64,000 bases of DNA from Fen-1254 sp963769605. Lineage in GTDB: Bacteria; Bacteroidota; Ignavibacteria; UBA10030. Numbering within the stretch: the stretch's first letter is position 1; each line of letters starts with the position of its first letter. This document shows positions 27,642-37,976 of this stretch, piece by piece. The stretch spans positions 124,001 to 188,000 of the forward strand of contig CAVYML010000004.1 in assembly GCA_963769605.1 (NCBI GenBank), written 5' to 3'. The notes under the pieces were generated by a model that saw only the letters and a list, made by a program, of their open reading frames with translations, did not search any database and was not told where the DNA came from. Both the position numbers and the translations under genes were made by a program.

Positions 27642-29190
27642 ATGCCAAACGAAAATACAAAACGAATAGCAAAAAATACATTGATGCTTTATTCTCGCAT
27701 GCTAATTATTATGGCGGTAAGTCTTTATACTTCACGTATTGTTCTGAATACGTTGGGGATAAATGACTATGGTATCTATAATATTGTAGGAGGCATAGTA
27801 ATTTTATTTTCCTTCCTTAATGACGCGATGACGAGTGCAACTAAGAAGATTCTTGAATTATGAACTGGGGAGAAATGATCATGAACAACTGAAAAAAGTA
27901 TTTAGTACAAGCATGATGGTACATGTAAGCATAGCTGTGATTGCATTATTATTATTGGAAAGTATAGGCCTTTGGTTTGTGAATACTCAACTTAACGTAC
28001 CTTTCGAAAGAATGGACGCTATAAATTGGGTTTATCAATTCACCATCATAACATTTACGATAAGTATTTTGCAGGTTCCATACAATGCATCCATCATTGC
28101 TCATGAACAAATGTCGTTTTACGCGTATCTTAGTATTTTTGAAGTGATATTGAAACTGATAGTTGTGTATACATTGCAATATTTAGGTTCAGACAAACTT
28201 AAGCTTTATGCTATTTTAATGTGCGCTCTTTCATTCATAGTATTTGTTATTCATAAAAAATATTGTACGAACAAATTTCTTTCTTGTCATTTCTATTTTA
28301 TTTGGGATGTGTCTCTCTTCAAGCAGTTGTTAAATTTTTCAGGATGGAGTTTGTTCGGAAGTGTAGCAAATATAGGAAAAACTCAGGTAATTAATGTCTT
28401 ATTGAATATATTCAGAGGGGTTTCTGTAAATGCTGCTATGGGCGTTGCAAATCAAGTAAGCACTGCTCTAAATAATTTTGTTTCAAATTTTCAACTAGCC
28501 TTTAATCCGCAAATTGTAAAAGCATACGCTGCAAACGAAAGAGATTATCTTATGCAGTTGATTTTTCGGACTTCAAAGTTTTCCTATTTCTTATTGTTTT
28601 TCTTGTCTCTCCCAATTTTGATAAACATGGATTTAATCCTAATTTTATGGTTAAAGATGGTACCAGATTATACGACAATGTTTTGTCGATTGACGATTCT
28701 CTATCTTTTGGTCGAAACAATATCAGGTCCTCTATGGATGACTGTTCAAGCAACAGGACAAATTAAAAAGTACCAAATAGTTATAAGTAGCGTTCTTTTG
28801 CTAAATGTACCGTTTTCTTATCTCTTACTGAAAATTGGATATGCTCCTTATTATGTTTTATGGGTTAATGTTGGAATTGGTATATTCGCATTTATAACAA
28901 GGATTGCATTTTTAAAATCTTTAATTAATTTACCTGTAATGCGATTTTGTAAAAACGTATTGTTAAATATTTTAATTGTGACTGCCTTCTCACTTCCTAT
29001 TCCTCTATTATTAAGCGATTATACACACGGACTCTTGAGGTTAGTCACAACTTCAGTAGTTGCTTTTATATCTGTAGGAATAACTGTATATTACATTGGA
29101 TTAAATAAACATGAACGAAGATATGTTAACGATAAGGTACTTACAATAATTAAAAAAGTGATCTTGGGGATAGCGAATATTTATGAATAA
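27642..29190 (+). pseudogene. Wzx-type oligosaccharide flippase, frameshifted
   Basis: Two frames give about 515 residues of a MATE/MVF-type polysaccharide flippase. The N-terminus reads NTLMLYSRMLIIMAVSLYTSR and LGINDYGIYNIVGGIV; the second frame continues RRFLNYELGRND, with many membrane helices and the typical RGVSVNAAMGVANQV and AFNPQIVKAYA. The switch is at about 27840-27850 (GCAACTAAGAAGATTC), needing one extra base relative to the usual SATQRFLNYELG. It should flip lipid-linked repeat units across the inner membrane. The locus would need it, so an assembly indel is plausible. Confidence 0.85.
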
Positions 29191-29372
29191 TTAATAAAGT
29201 CCATATTTATTAAAGTGTAAAAAAGGGAATTATCGTTCCTACTTAATAAAATTTTGATGGAAAATAGCGTTTCATTTCTCAGTACATCTTTCAAAAAGTG
29301 GTCGTAAAAATATTGAATTTAATATAAATTTAATGACAAATAATTCGGCTAAGATATAGATCTAAGGATTAT

Positions 29373-30371
29373 ATGGAAATAAATATTTGGTCATCAATAA
29401 CGCTAATGCCGCAAGATCTCTTAAGAACCAAAATTTCATGGTTGGCACATGATCTTGATAAAACAATAAATGCAAAAATTGATTTTAAAAGATTCAAACA
29501 GGTTGCCTTAAATGAATCTCAAAAGTTAGAAGAATCTCTAAAAGAATGGGAATCCCGCAACTTTTTAAATGATGAACTTATTTTGTGGGCCAAAGAGGTG
29601 TTATTTGATTATGAAACTATTTTAAATGAACGAAAAGAATGTAATACTATTAATATAAATTATTCCGAATTTTCTCCAGAAATGGTCATAAAATTAATAA
29701 AGACCAGACGCAGTATTAGACGATGGGAAAAGAGGCCTCTATCTAGAGATATAATTCTAAAGCTAATCGAAGCTGGACAATGGGCTCCATCCGCATGCAA
29801 CCGCCAATCTTGTAGGTATATTGTATTGGATGATGATTCACAAAAACAATTATTAGTTAATTTAAGAGAGGAATGGCTTACATATGCCCCGGTTTTAATC
29901 TTTATAGGCACAGATAAAAGAAATTATTTGCCAATTGAATATGATTATGTTCCCTATATGGATGCTTCTATGGCTGCTCAGAACATTCTTTTAATGGCAC
30001 ACGCATTGGGGTTAGGGGCAACAATTATTAAAACTTCAGCATGGGATATGATAGATGGAAAAAGCCGGAATTATTCAACGAAACTAATAGATATGTACGA
30101 AGGACTTAATATTCCTTCCTATTTTATTCCTGTGGCAATTATCGCAGTGGGATATCCAGCAAGAATACCTAAAGAACCGAAAAGATTGCCTATTGATTCT
30201 ATAATGCATTATAATAAATGCCAAATCAATAAAGATACACAGCATGATCTAAAATATCAGGAATTACAAATAAGTGCAAATGTAAATCCAAGCAATTCCG
30301 GGAACATTAGTTCTATATCCACAAAAAAACTTATAAAAATAGTTATTAAAAGAATTATTAATAAATTTTAA
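29373..30371 (+). CDS. Nitroreductase-family protein in a polysaccharide locus
   Basis: 332 residues. The C-terminal two thirds show the FMN-binding nitroreductase fold: KTRRSIRRWEKRPLSRD, EAGQWAPSACNRQSCRYIV, MDASMAAQNILLMAHALGLG and a terminal AVGYPARIPKEPKR. The first 100 residues are helical and not part of the usual domain. Such proteins are often found next to polysaccharide pyruvyl transferases in exopolysaccharide clusters, as here (25 bases apart). The redox substrate is unknown. Confidence 0.8.
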   Translation: MEINIWSSITLMPQDLLRTKISWLAHDLDKTINAKIDFKRFKQVALNESQKLEESLKEWESRNFLNDELILWAKEVLFDYETILNERKECNTININYSEFSPEMVIKLIKTRRSIRRWEKRPLSRDIILKLIEAGQWAPSACNRQSCRYIVLDDDSQKQLLVNLREEWLTYAPVLIFIGTDKRNYLPIEYDYVPYMDASMAAQNILLMAHALGLGATIIKTSAWDMIDGKSRNYSTKLIDMYEGLNIPSYFIPVAIIAVGYPARIPKEPKRLPIDSIMHYNKCQINKDTQHDLKYQELQISANVNPSNSGNISSISTKKLIKIVIKRIINKF

Positions 30372-30396
30372 AATAAAATTCAATTTTGATACTTTA

Positions 30397-31776
30397 ATGC
30401 AAAAAAAAATAATTCTAATAGGTGGATTTGGTTGGCAGGATATTGGCGATGAAGCAATGCCGCAGACTGTCATTATTAATCTTAAGAAAAGTATACCTGA
30501 ATTAGACATTATAATGCTTTCTCCAAACCCAGAATACACTATTGCATATCACAAGGAAAGATCAATTCCGGATATTAATATATACCTAAGGGAAGAAATA
30601 TGGATTGTAAGGAAATTGAAAAGTTTTGATTTCTATCCATTTCTCCTATTAGGGAAAATCATTAATCATTTCTGTAGACGATTGATATATATTTGTCGTT
30701 GCATATATTTTATTATTGCGGCAAAATTTGCAGGGGATAGAATATTTTTACCTATTAATAAAGATGCTAAAAGGATTATTGAGGAAATCAGATCAGCAAA
30801 ACTAATATTCAATAATGGTGGCGGCAACATTAATAGTCTTTTTCCTGATGAGATGTATAAGCAGTGTTCAATGATGTTGGCAGCGTTTGCCTTGAAGGTA
30901 CCTATCGTTGTATCCGGTCAGACAATGGGTCCGTACACCAAGACAATTCATAGATGGATTGTTAAAAAAGCTATTAATAGAACGGAAATAATTACATTCC
31001 GTGACCTTGAAGTTTCAAAAAATAGAGTTAAAGAAATTGGTGTTAAGAGACCAACATTGTTAGATACCGCAGATGATGCAATCAGTTTACCATTTTTGAC
31101 TAAAGAGGATACAATAAAAATGATTGTCGAAAATGGTGGGGAAGAATGGCTAAAAATCCCCACGGAAATGGTTTTTGTCTTGAATATGAATGGATATCGC
31201 ATGGCAATGGGTAAAGCTAAACAAGATTCATTTTCTGCTGAGGTGGAACTCTTTGCCGTACTGGGGAATTATTTCATTAAAAAACACAATGCTAAAATTA
31301 TCATGGTACCTACAGATTATGCACTATCCTCTGATGATAGACCTTTGTTGGCAGAAGTAAAAAGGAGAATCGAGAATGGGAAAACAATAGTTATTGAAAA
31401 GGAATATGATGCTATACAATTAAAAAGCTTAATAGGATTTGGAGACTTCGCAATAGGATCGCGCTATCATTTCTTGGTATTTGCCGCATCGATGGCAGTT
31501 CCGTTTATCGGATTAGCCAATGGTATATATCAAAAAACAAAGCTGAAGGGATTATTGGATCTATATGGTTTAAGTGAGTATTCTATTGAAGAAGATATGT
31601 GCAAAGTAAGTAATGAGTATATAATTATGATGATTGAAAAAATCCTTGAAAAAAAGAAAGAAATAAGGAATAAATTAATATTTAGGACAAAAAATCTTAA
31701 AGAAGCAAGTTTAGTTACAATTCAAAGATCGCAAATACTATGTGAGCGTCCTCTTGATAGAGGCATTCAAATATAA
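30397..31776 (+). CDS. Polysaccharide pyruvyl transferase family protein (CsaB/WcaK-like)
   Basis: 459 residues with the family signature: IILIGGFGWQDIGDEAMPQT at the N-terminus, FNNGGGNINSLFP, VVSGQTMGPY, TFRDLEVSKN, and the C-terminal GSRYHFLVFAASMAVPFIGL. The family transfers pyruvyl groups from PEP to sugars of exported glycans, although some homologues have other transferase roles. It lies in the same transcriptional direction and close to the nitroreductase-like gene. Confidence 0.85.
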   Translation: MQKKIILIGGFGWQDIGDEAMPQTVIINLKKSIPELDIIMLSPNPEYTIAYHKERSIPDINIYLREEIWIVRKLKSFDFYPFLLLGKIINHFCRRLIYICRCIYFIIAAKFAGDRIFLPINKDAKRIIEEIRSAKLIFNNGGGNINSLFPDEMYKQCSMMLAAFALKVPIVVSGQTMGPYTKTIHRWIVKKAINRTEIITFRDLEVSKNRVKEIGVKRPTLLDTADDAISLPFLTKEDTIKMIVENGGEEWLKIPTEMVFVLNMNGYRMAMGKAKQDSFSAEVELFAVLGNYFIKKHNAKIIMVPTDYALSSDDRPLLAEVKRRIENGKTIVIEKEYDAIQLKSLIGFGDFAIGSRYHFLVFAASMAVPFIGLANGIYQKTKLKGLLDLYGLSEYSIEEDMCKVSNEYIIMMIEKILEKKKEIRNKLIFRTKNLKEASLVTIQRSQILCERPLDRGIQI

Positions 31777-32172
31777 GGCATTATTATTCCTCTCGTATTC
31801 TTTAATAATGCGGCTACCGATATTCCTCAAAGGACCATATTCTTATGTCCTTCTAATAGCCTGTTCGAGTATTATTTTTTCGGAATTTCCGATATTTCAC
31901 ATAGACAAGTTTTGGCGCATTCTTTTTAAAAAGGTTGATAATCGGATAGACTCCTAATGCCCTTTGAAGAAATACATTTTTCATCTATGCGACAAGAATA
32001 GTATTTTAAGTCCTGGAACTATAAAATATTCGAATTAAACTTAAAGAAATTTTATAAAGTATCAGAACATTATTATTTTGTTGAAAAAGATAGAGTCTAA
32101 AAATTGCCGTTAGATAAAGATATAATGAATAGAAGGTTACACTATTTGTTTCTCTAATCCTTTAGACATAAT
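31777..32172. other. Gene-poor AT-rich gap
   Basis: A 71-codon open frame (31742-31957) overlaps the end of the pyruvyl transferase gene and continues with a hydrophobic stretch. It has no recognisable domain or ribosome site, so I do not call it. The remainder is very AT-rich and shows no repeats of the A, B or heptamer types. It may be the remains of a lost gene. Confidence 0.4.
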
Positions 32173-33325
32173 ATGCCGAAAATTATAATATTCTTTCTAT
32201 TTAGATGTGGTTTATTAAGTACACTAATCTTCACAGGATATAAGCTTACAAAAAAAGATATTAATGGTAAATACAAATATGAATATTGGGCAGCTTGTAT
32301 CACTTCAATAATTACTTATACTTTAATTGAAGGTTTGCGATATGGAAGGGGAGTCGATTATAAACATTATATGAGGCTTTATAATAATGCATTAAATCTA
32401 TCCCGATATTATGATCCGTCAAAAATAGAGCCACTATTTCAGTTTATTAATAAAACATTTAATATTTTTGATATTCCATATCCATTAGTATTTTGCTTAT
32501 ATAGTTTTTTGTTAATATATGCAGGATGTTATCTTCTTAAGCAGCATCGTAAAATTATGCTGTGTGGATTGCCACTATTTTTTTTAGCTACTATTCCACA
32601 ATCTGAGAATTTGGTAAGACAAATGATGGCACTATCCTTCATTTTATTCTCATTGAATTTTTTTCTCACAGATAAATGGCTATTATCTATCATATTTTTT
32701 GTATTAGCTTTTTTAACCCATACATCTGCGGTCATATATCTACCTTTTTTTTTAATTTTTAAATATATAAATAATCCTTTTGGAAGTATAGTTATAATAC
32801 TATGTTTTTATATATATGCATCTTTTATATGGAAGTCTGATTATTTAAATAATCTTTCTCAGTACATCAGTCTGCTTCAACTAGATCAATATGATCAGTA
32901 TTTATCTAATAGTAATTCATTCTTTGGGAAAGATGCCATGCATAAAAATTATTCATCTTCATTATATTTTATACGTTTTTTTTTATTCAATGTATGTATA
33001 TTAATAATGGGCTATCATTTATGTGATAGAGTACAATGATTTTAGATTACGTTTTTATTATAATTTATTTGTAATTGGGGCTCTTACAATGCCTATTACA
33101 ATGAATATAGAGCTTTTTTACCGCATTTCTTTCTCATTTTATATCTTCTGGTTTATTATCTTATCTTATATTATTTATGATGGTTTTTCAAAGAATAATA
33201 ATAATCATACCATATATTATAAAATTATTTGTTGTTTTCTTTTACTAAATGCACTTTATGATTATATCGTACCAATATTTTCTTTAAGCGAATCGAATAT
33301 TTTATTTATTTGGGATAGAATCTAA
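32173..33325 (+). pseudogene. EpsG-type polysaccharide polymerase (Wzy), frameshifted near the C-terminus
   Basis: The first frame (32173-33039) encodes an integral membrane protein with GLRYGRGVDYKHYMRLYN, PLFQFINKTFNIF and FLTHTSAVIYLPFFLIF, the pattern of EpsG-family polymerases. The second frame from about 33023 continues with more membrane helices (NLFVIGALTMPITMNIELFY). The switch lies at about 33010-33030 (ATTTATGTGATAGAG). Together they make about 383 residues, the right size. It would polymerise repeat units in the periplasm. Confidence 0.78.
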
Positions 33326-33455
33326 AATTATTGTAGATCAAATTAAACCGATTGAAAGACTATCCATTATTTATTATTGCAATTGTAGTTTTGATATAAA
33401 GAAATAATTATTCTAATTCTATTGAATAATTATATCAACAATACTGGGACAAAAA

Positions 33456-34487
33456 ATGTTTTATTCAATAATTATTCCAACATTTAACCAATCAAACAAA
33501 CTTAATCAATCCTTAGCGCATATTACAAGATTGCATTTTGACAAAACTTTATATGAAATAATTGTAGTCGATAATGGCTCAAAAGACGATACAAAGGAAA
33601 TATCAGAAAAATATTTATCACAATTCGCAAACTTTAAATATATATATTGTTCTGTTTTTGGTTTAATGGCCGCACGACATGCAGGACTATACACAGCAAA
33701 AGGAAATATTCTATGTTATCTTGATGATGACTCATTAGTTGGTGAGCATTGGCTCGAAGGGCTAAATGATTCATTTATGGATCCAGATGTCGTGCTTGTT
33801 ACCGGGCCTTGTATACCTAAATATGAAATACCTCCTCCGAAATGGCTCTCATATTATAATATTCAGACTGAGTATGGTATTGTCAATTATTACTTGAGCT
33901 TGGTTAATTTCGGTGAACAAAAGAAACAAATTCCTGCTCGGTATGTTTTTGGGTGCAATTATTCTATAAGAAAAGAAGTGTTAGTCAATATCGGAGGAAC
34001 TTGCCCCGATTATCTACCGCCACAATATTCCGAGTTCATGGGCAATGGAGAAACGGGAATTGCAAATAATGTTGCTTCTTATGGGAAGGCACTTTATCAT
34101 CCCTTAGTTCGCATCGATCATCTCATTCCTAAAAATAGATTGACGCCAGAATATTTTTCATGGAGAGCATTTTATAACGGAATAGGCGATTCATATACTC
34201 AAAATCGAACGCTCTTTAATTCTAAAGATGGATTTGTTTTTATTAAGAGCATTTTAAAGGGATTATGGGTTTTGCTCGGAAAGATTAAAGCCATTCTTTT
34301 ACTTCTATTTGCTTCTAAAACGAAAGAATATCGTTATATTTATCTAAAGATTATTACGAATTATATGAAAGGATATTTGTTCCACAGTAAAAAATTCTAT
34401 ACAAATTTAAAACTAAGAGAATGGGTGTCGAAAAAGACCTATCTTGATAATAATGGAGATGTAATAGAATTTTTAAAGGAACAATGA
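33456..34487 (+). CDS. Glycosyltransferase family 2
   Basis: 343 residues. The GT-A domain has YSIIIPTFNQSNKL, IIVVDNGSKDDT and the metal site YLDDDSLV at about 92-99. FGCNYSIRKEVL and the long C-terminal region follow, without clear membrane helices. It adds one sugar to the lipid-linked repeat unit; donor and acceptor are unknown. It is the last gene before the IS1-type transposon. Confidence 0.85.
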   Translation: MFYSIIIPTFNQSNKLNQSLAHITRLHFDKTLYEIIVVDNGSKDDTKEISEKYLSQFANFKYIYCSVFGLMAARHAGLYTAKGNILCYLDDDSLVGEHWLEGLNDSFMDPDVVLVTGPCIPKYEIPPPKWLSYYNIQTEYGIVNYYLSLVNFGEQKKQIPARYVFGCNYSIRKEVLVNIGGTCPDYLPPQYSEFMGNGETGIANNVASYGKALYHPLVRIDHLIPKNRLTPEYFSWRAFYNGIGDSYTQNRTLFNSKDGFVFIKSILKGLWVLLGKIKAILLLLFASKTKEYRYIYLKIITNYMKGYLFHSKKFYTNLKLREWVSKKTYLDNNGDVIEFLKEQ

Positions 34488-34602
34488 TATAAAAGCATAC
34501 TTCATTGTTCTTGGAAAGGTGGCTGAGAAATTCAAAGACATGGCCCATGAGAACAATCCGCGATCTTTTAAAAATAATCAGAGCTGTGTAGGATTGTCAG
34601 AG
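34486..34602 (+). pseudogene. Remnant coding segment interrupted by the transposon
   Basis: A frame open from 34477 reads KAYFIVLGKVAEKF, KDMAHENNPRSF and GLSEIKW up to the insertion point, with no clear ATG start. If the transposon and one target copy are removed, the frame continues only IKIRF before a stop. It looks like a decayed gene fragment. I do not recognise it. Confidence 0.35.
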
Positions 34603-34610
34603 ATAAAATG
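34603..34610 (+). repeat. Target-site duplication, left copy
   Basis: ATAAAATG directly abuts the left inverted repeat of the transposon and is repeated exactly at 38289-38296. Confidence 0.9.
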
Positions 34611-34678
34611 GGTAGTGTCTCAGTTTGAAAACCAACTAAAAATTACACAAAATATTAAACTTTTGAAAGGAATATATT

Positions 34679-34894
34679 ATGATAGTGAAGATATTCGACG
34701 ACCATAATTTGGGAATATGGAGCTATGGCATTGAAGGTGGAATCTTGACTGGATTTACATCGAAGACATATCTTGACAATGGCATTCAAGATAAAATCCT
34801 TGAACACCTCCATCTTGCTTTAAAACAAGCTGAAGAAGAATTATCTTTTAAGAACGTTAATCGAATATTGAATGTTGGCAGTACCACCTGCTAA
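34679..34894 (+). CDS. Hypothetical 71-residue protein, transposon passenger
   Basis: The frame begins with ATG after GAAAGGAATATATT, a plausible ribosome site. The product MIVKIFDDHNLGIWSYGIEG plus TSKTYLDNGIQDKILEHL and a helical LALKQAEEEL looks like a real folded protein, but I know no family. Its 3' end overlaps the convergent DUF1883 gene by 54 bases, so the last 17 residues may be shadow sequence. Confidence 0.45.
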   Translation: MIVKIFDDHNLGIWSYGIEGGILTGFTSKTYLDNGIQDKILEHLHLALKQAEEELSFKNVNRILNVGSTTC

Positions 34895-35104
34895 ATCAAT
34901 AACTATATTCCACCAGCCTGAACTTGGGACGGCAATTTTAGCGGGGAACATTTTGAAAAATCCACCGTGATAATGGAATTGTCCACCGGATTGATAATTA
35001 GAGAAGTTTGAATCATCTAAAAGCATGATATTGCATTGATGTGAGCATTTCACAACTACAATATCGCCGTGATTAAGATTTTCTCGCGAATGAATAAAGT
35101 CCAT
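34841..35104 (-). CDS. DUF1883 domain protein, transposon passenger
   Basis: 87 residues matching the DUF1883 pattern from end to end: MDFIHSRENLNHGDIVVVKC at the N-terminus, HQCNIMLLDDSNFSNYQSGG, GGFFKMFPAKIAVP and a final GGTANIQYSINV. The domain is a small beta-rich module found alone or fused to TIR-type domains, with no firmly known role. GGAGG lies five bases before the ATG. It sits immediately downstream of the transposase. Confidence 0.85.
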   Translation of the reverse strand: MDFIHSRENLNHGDIVVVKCSHQCNIMLLDDSNFSNYQSGGQFHYHGGFFKMFPAKIAVPSSGWWNIVIDLAGGTANIQYSINVLKR

Positions 35105-35128
35105 AATGCCTCCGTATAGTAAGGGAAT

Positions 35129-35956
35129 TTAGTCTTCAAGCAATCTCGCTAAATCTTCAATAGACCAAAGCTTATTAGTAATTCCTGCCGCCATTGCCGG
35201 TGTAACACGAAGCGTTTTATGAATGCGTACAAAATTGTAATACATGAAATGCAATGCTATTGCATGAGCATGATTTTCAACTTTTTTTGAGAATGCGTTT
35301 GTAAGTCTTGTAAATCTACGGAGAGACATTCTCATAGTCAAGTTCTGCCGTTCAATGTAGGACGTTGAAACGTGTTTCATTTTTGGGTCTCCAGTAACGA
35401 CCGTTTTCTTAGCTCCGGTGCAATCTGCCGGGCTATATCTGTGTTCACCTTCAAGGGAATTGCCGTATAGCTTCACAAGCTGAGCATAGTCGATGTCAAT
35501 TCCAAAGGTTTGATCAACTGCTTCCAAATATGCTTTTAATCCGTCTGTAGTCATTTGCACGCGATTCTTTAAGCGAGAGGCAACATCTTCCATGAATATC
35601 TTTGCATATTCCGCGTCTCGGTTCCCGACAAGGTAGGAAATCATTAACTTTGAATCTGCATCGATTGCCGTCCAAGTCCAGACACTTCCAATACCGTATT
35701 TTCCTTGAAGCTTTTCGGGAAGGTTTTTGTCTTTCGCATAAACGAAACTCCATATTTCATCGCATTGCACACGCTTTGAAGCTACATTCCGGACGTGTTC
35801 ATCGTGGTACTTTTGACAGGCCGTTCCTAAGTCAACGAGAAGCTTTGTAACCGTATTAATGGAAACATTCGCGAGGCGGGAAATAGAACGAAGACTATTT
35901 CCTTCGACAAGCATTCCGATTATCTGAGTTTGTTTTTCTATTGGAAGTCTGTTCAT
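35129..35956 (-). CDS. IS1-family-like DDE transposase
   Basis: About 275 residues from ATG 35956, preceded by GAAGGG. The N-terminus is a helix-turn-helix (GNSLRSISRLANVSINTVTK). The catalytic core has VQCDEIWSFVYAKDKN, MTTDGLKAY and STSYIERQNLTMRMSLRRF, then HFMYYNFVRIHKTLRVTPAM. The motif order is that of IS1-like transposases encoded in one frame, without the programmed frameshift of classical IS1. It should recognise the GGTAGTG ends of the surrounding element. The frame extends to 36025, but without a better start. Confidence 0.88.
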   Translation of the reverse strand: MNRLPIEKQTQIIGMLVEGNSLRSISRLANVSINTVTKLLVDLGTACQKYHDEHVRNVASKRVQCDEIWSFVYAKDKNLPEKLQGKYGIGSVWTWTAIDADSKLMISYLVGNRDAEYAKIFMEDVASRLKNRVQMTTDGLKAYLEAVDQTFGIDIDYAQLVKLYGNSLEGEHRYSPADCTGAKKTVVTGDPKMKHVSTSYIERQNLTMRMSLRRFTRLTNAFSKKVENHAHAIALHFMYYNFVRIHKTLRVTPAMAAGITNKLWSIEDLARLLED

Positions 35957-36105
35957 TGTAAGTGCCCTTCTTTGCTCACTTACAATATAAGACTTTATTC
36001 TTGAGCTGTCAAGCATAAAGTTCAATTTCTTTAAAAATTAATATTATTCGTGTCAAACGACAAATAACCCTGAAAAAGAAAATTAAGGGGATTATTTAGC
36101 CAAGT

Positions 36106-37200
36106 TTATTGATGATTGTTCGTTCCGGTCTTTATGCTATGGACAACGGAAAGAACTCTTAACGGTGTTGCCGCTGATGGATTGTATTTTTTATATTCTT
36201 CATCATCAAGATAAAGAAGCGATTTAAGCTCATCATCAGAGTATTCGTATTCTTTAATATATATATTAACAAGTTCCTGCAAAAGAGTAGGAGGTTCTAT
36301 CGGGACATCTATTGGTTCGTGAAGTCTATACCCCATCTTTGACATTTGCATCCATAAGTAACGCTGTTGATTATAAGTTATTTTATTAAGCCGATATGCA
36401 CGCGTTAAAATTGCCTGCATTGAAACCTTCCAATAGCGTTTTAAATTCGCAAGCGTTTCCAAATTTAAATCCGAAAGATATGAACGAATTTCTTTTTCAG
36501 GCATAAGAAATTCGCTTGCGAAATCATTTGCCTCATCTTCAACTTTGTCATGAGGAATACGATGCATGATAATATGTCCGCACTCATGCGCAAGGCTGTA
36601 TCTTATCCTGTCGCCGGACATTAAAGAGTTTACAAATATTACATATCTTCCCGACTGTGTCGCAAAACTTACAGCATCAAAAAATCGTGTTTTGAATTTT
36701 GAAAATATTACCAATATGCCCGCATCTTCAAGCACTTTCACAAGGTTCTCTATTCTTCCGACAGGCAAACCCCATGCAAATCGGATAGCCCTCGCAATAT
36801 CTGCGGGTGTTTTATATTTATCCTGATTTGATTCCAAGTCAATATATGGGATGTTATCTCTTGTTATTTTGGCTGCCTTTAAGAGTTTATCAATGCGAAT
36901 ACTGTCAATATTAATTTCTGCATTGATCACAGAAAGTATCTTTTGAGGAATACCTTTTGCTTTCCGATATAGATGTATTCCAAAGGGATAAATATTGGCT
37001 GGTTCACTAAAGAATTTACCAGGAACACCTAATGCCGTAGATATTTTCTTTAGCATTTCTTCTGATACTGGAGATAACCCAGATTCGATTTTTGATATAA
37101 TCGGAGGTGAAACGTCAATTTTTTCAGCAAGTTCCTTTTGCGTCATTCCGCGAAATTCTCTTGCCAAAACAACCATATTGGGATTTATTGCTTCAATCAT
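36106..37200 (-). CDS. XRE regulator fused to ImmA/IrrE metallopeptidase
   Basis: 364 residues. The N-terminal helix-turn-helix (TQKELAEKIDVSPPIISKIE, about 20-40) is followed by the COG2856 region and the zinc protease motif HECGHIIMH near residue 205, then EANDFASEFLMP. Such proteins are self-regulating repressors cleaved or activated by stress. They control mobile elements and RES/ImmA-type toxin-antitoxin systems. The gene overlaps the upstream 216-residue gene by eight bases, so the two act as a unit inside the transposon. Confidence 0.88.
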   Translation of the reverse strand: MIEAINPNMVVLAREFRGMTQKELAEKIDVSPPIISKIESGLSPVSEEMLKKISTALGVPGKFFSEPANIYPFGIHLYRKAKGIPQKILSVINAEINIDSIRIDKLLKAAKITRDNIPYIDLESNQDKYKTPADIARAIRFAWGLPVGRIENLVKVLEDAGILVIFSKFKTRFFDAVSFATQSGRYVIFVNSLMSGDRIRYSLAHECGHIIMHRIPHDKVEDEANDFASEFLMPEKEIRSYLSDLNLETLANLKRYWKVSMQAILTRAYRLNKITYNQQRYLWMQMSKMGYRLHEPIDVPIEPPTLLQELVNIYIKEYEYSDDELKSLLYLDDEEYKKYNPSAATPLRVLSVVHSIKTGTNNHQ

Positions 37201-37843
37201 TAGTTAACCTTGTTTGGATTCGTTTTTTTTCTGCTGGAATTTCTTTTATTGTCGGCTCCACACGCTTTCCATCAAGCTCCGGAGAAATAGGCGGTATTTC
37301 AATTGTTTCCTCCGCAAGCAATCCATACTGTTCTTCTTCCCCTACTTGAAATTTCCACGCAATCGTTGTCCTGCCGTTTGGACAAGTAATCCAGACTTCA
37401 ATTGAATTCCATGTCTCATCAAACTTATAACCCGCATTCAAATTCATTAGATTTATTGTTTCGGGAAGAGAACTAAAAAAAGACAATTGTGTCGTAAATT
37501 TTTCGTTTCGTGCTGACACATGATTGTATGTTTGATACTTCTTGCCAAGTTTTTTGAAGCGAAGGAATATTTTAAAATTCTCTTCTTCAGAAGAAAGAAT
37601 TGTTATAATTGTACCATGACCATTTGGGTTGATTTGTATATTTGGCTTTCCATCAAAAGCTATTTTTGCGTTTGCAACAACAAGATTGTTCATGATTATT
37701 GCACGTCCAAGAGGCTGAAGCTTTTTCCCAATGGATTCATCGCATGATTTATGATATTCATTCCATGCGTCTACAATAATCTCTCTAAAAATTGCCAAGT
37801 ATGGTTCCAAGAACTTTCTTACTTTCTCTTCATAATAATCCAT
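37193..37843 (-). CDS. Hypothetical 216-residue protein coupled to XRE-ImmA
   Basis: No family recognised. Visible parts: a helical N-terminus (YLAIFREIIVDAWNEYHKSC), a beta-rich middle (NGHGTIITILSS, FKIFLRFKKLG, SIEVWITCPNGRTTIAWKF) and a charged tail (PPISPELDGKRVEPTIKEIP). GGAGAAAG lies just before the ATG. It overlaps the XRE-ImmA gene, so it is probably its partner, perhaps a toxin or effector. This is inference from gene order only. Confidence 0.7.
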   Translation of the reverse strand: MDYYEEKVRKFLEPYLAIFREIIVDAWNEYHKSCDESIGKKLQPLGRAIIMNNLVVANAKIAFDGKPNIQINPNGHGTIITILSSEEENFKIFLRFKKLGKKYQTYNHVSARNEKFTTQLSFFSSLPETINLMNLNAGYKFDETWNSIEVWITCPNGRTTIAWKFQVGEEEQYGLLAEETIEIPPISPELDGKRVEPTIKEIPAEKKRIQTRLTND

Positions 37844-37976
37844 TTCTTTCTCCGAAATTTATATTTATTGGATATATTATAAGGAAGGAATTTGCAATTG
37901 TCAAGGAAATAATAACTGATAAAATAACGAATTGTATAAAGCGGCTGTTTTTGATAAAAATAGCAGATTATAAATA

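Noticed and set aside
31742..31957. A 71-codon open frame after the pyruvyl transferase gene
   Set aside because: It overlaps the preceding gene, lacks a ribosome site and has no recognisable domain, so it is not called as a gene.
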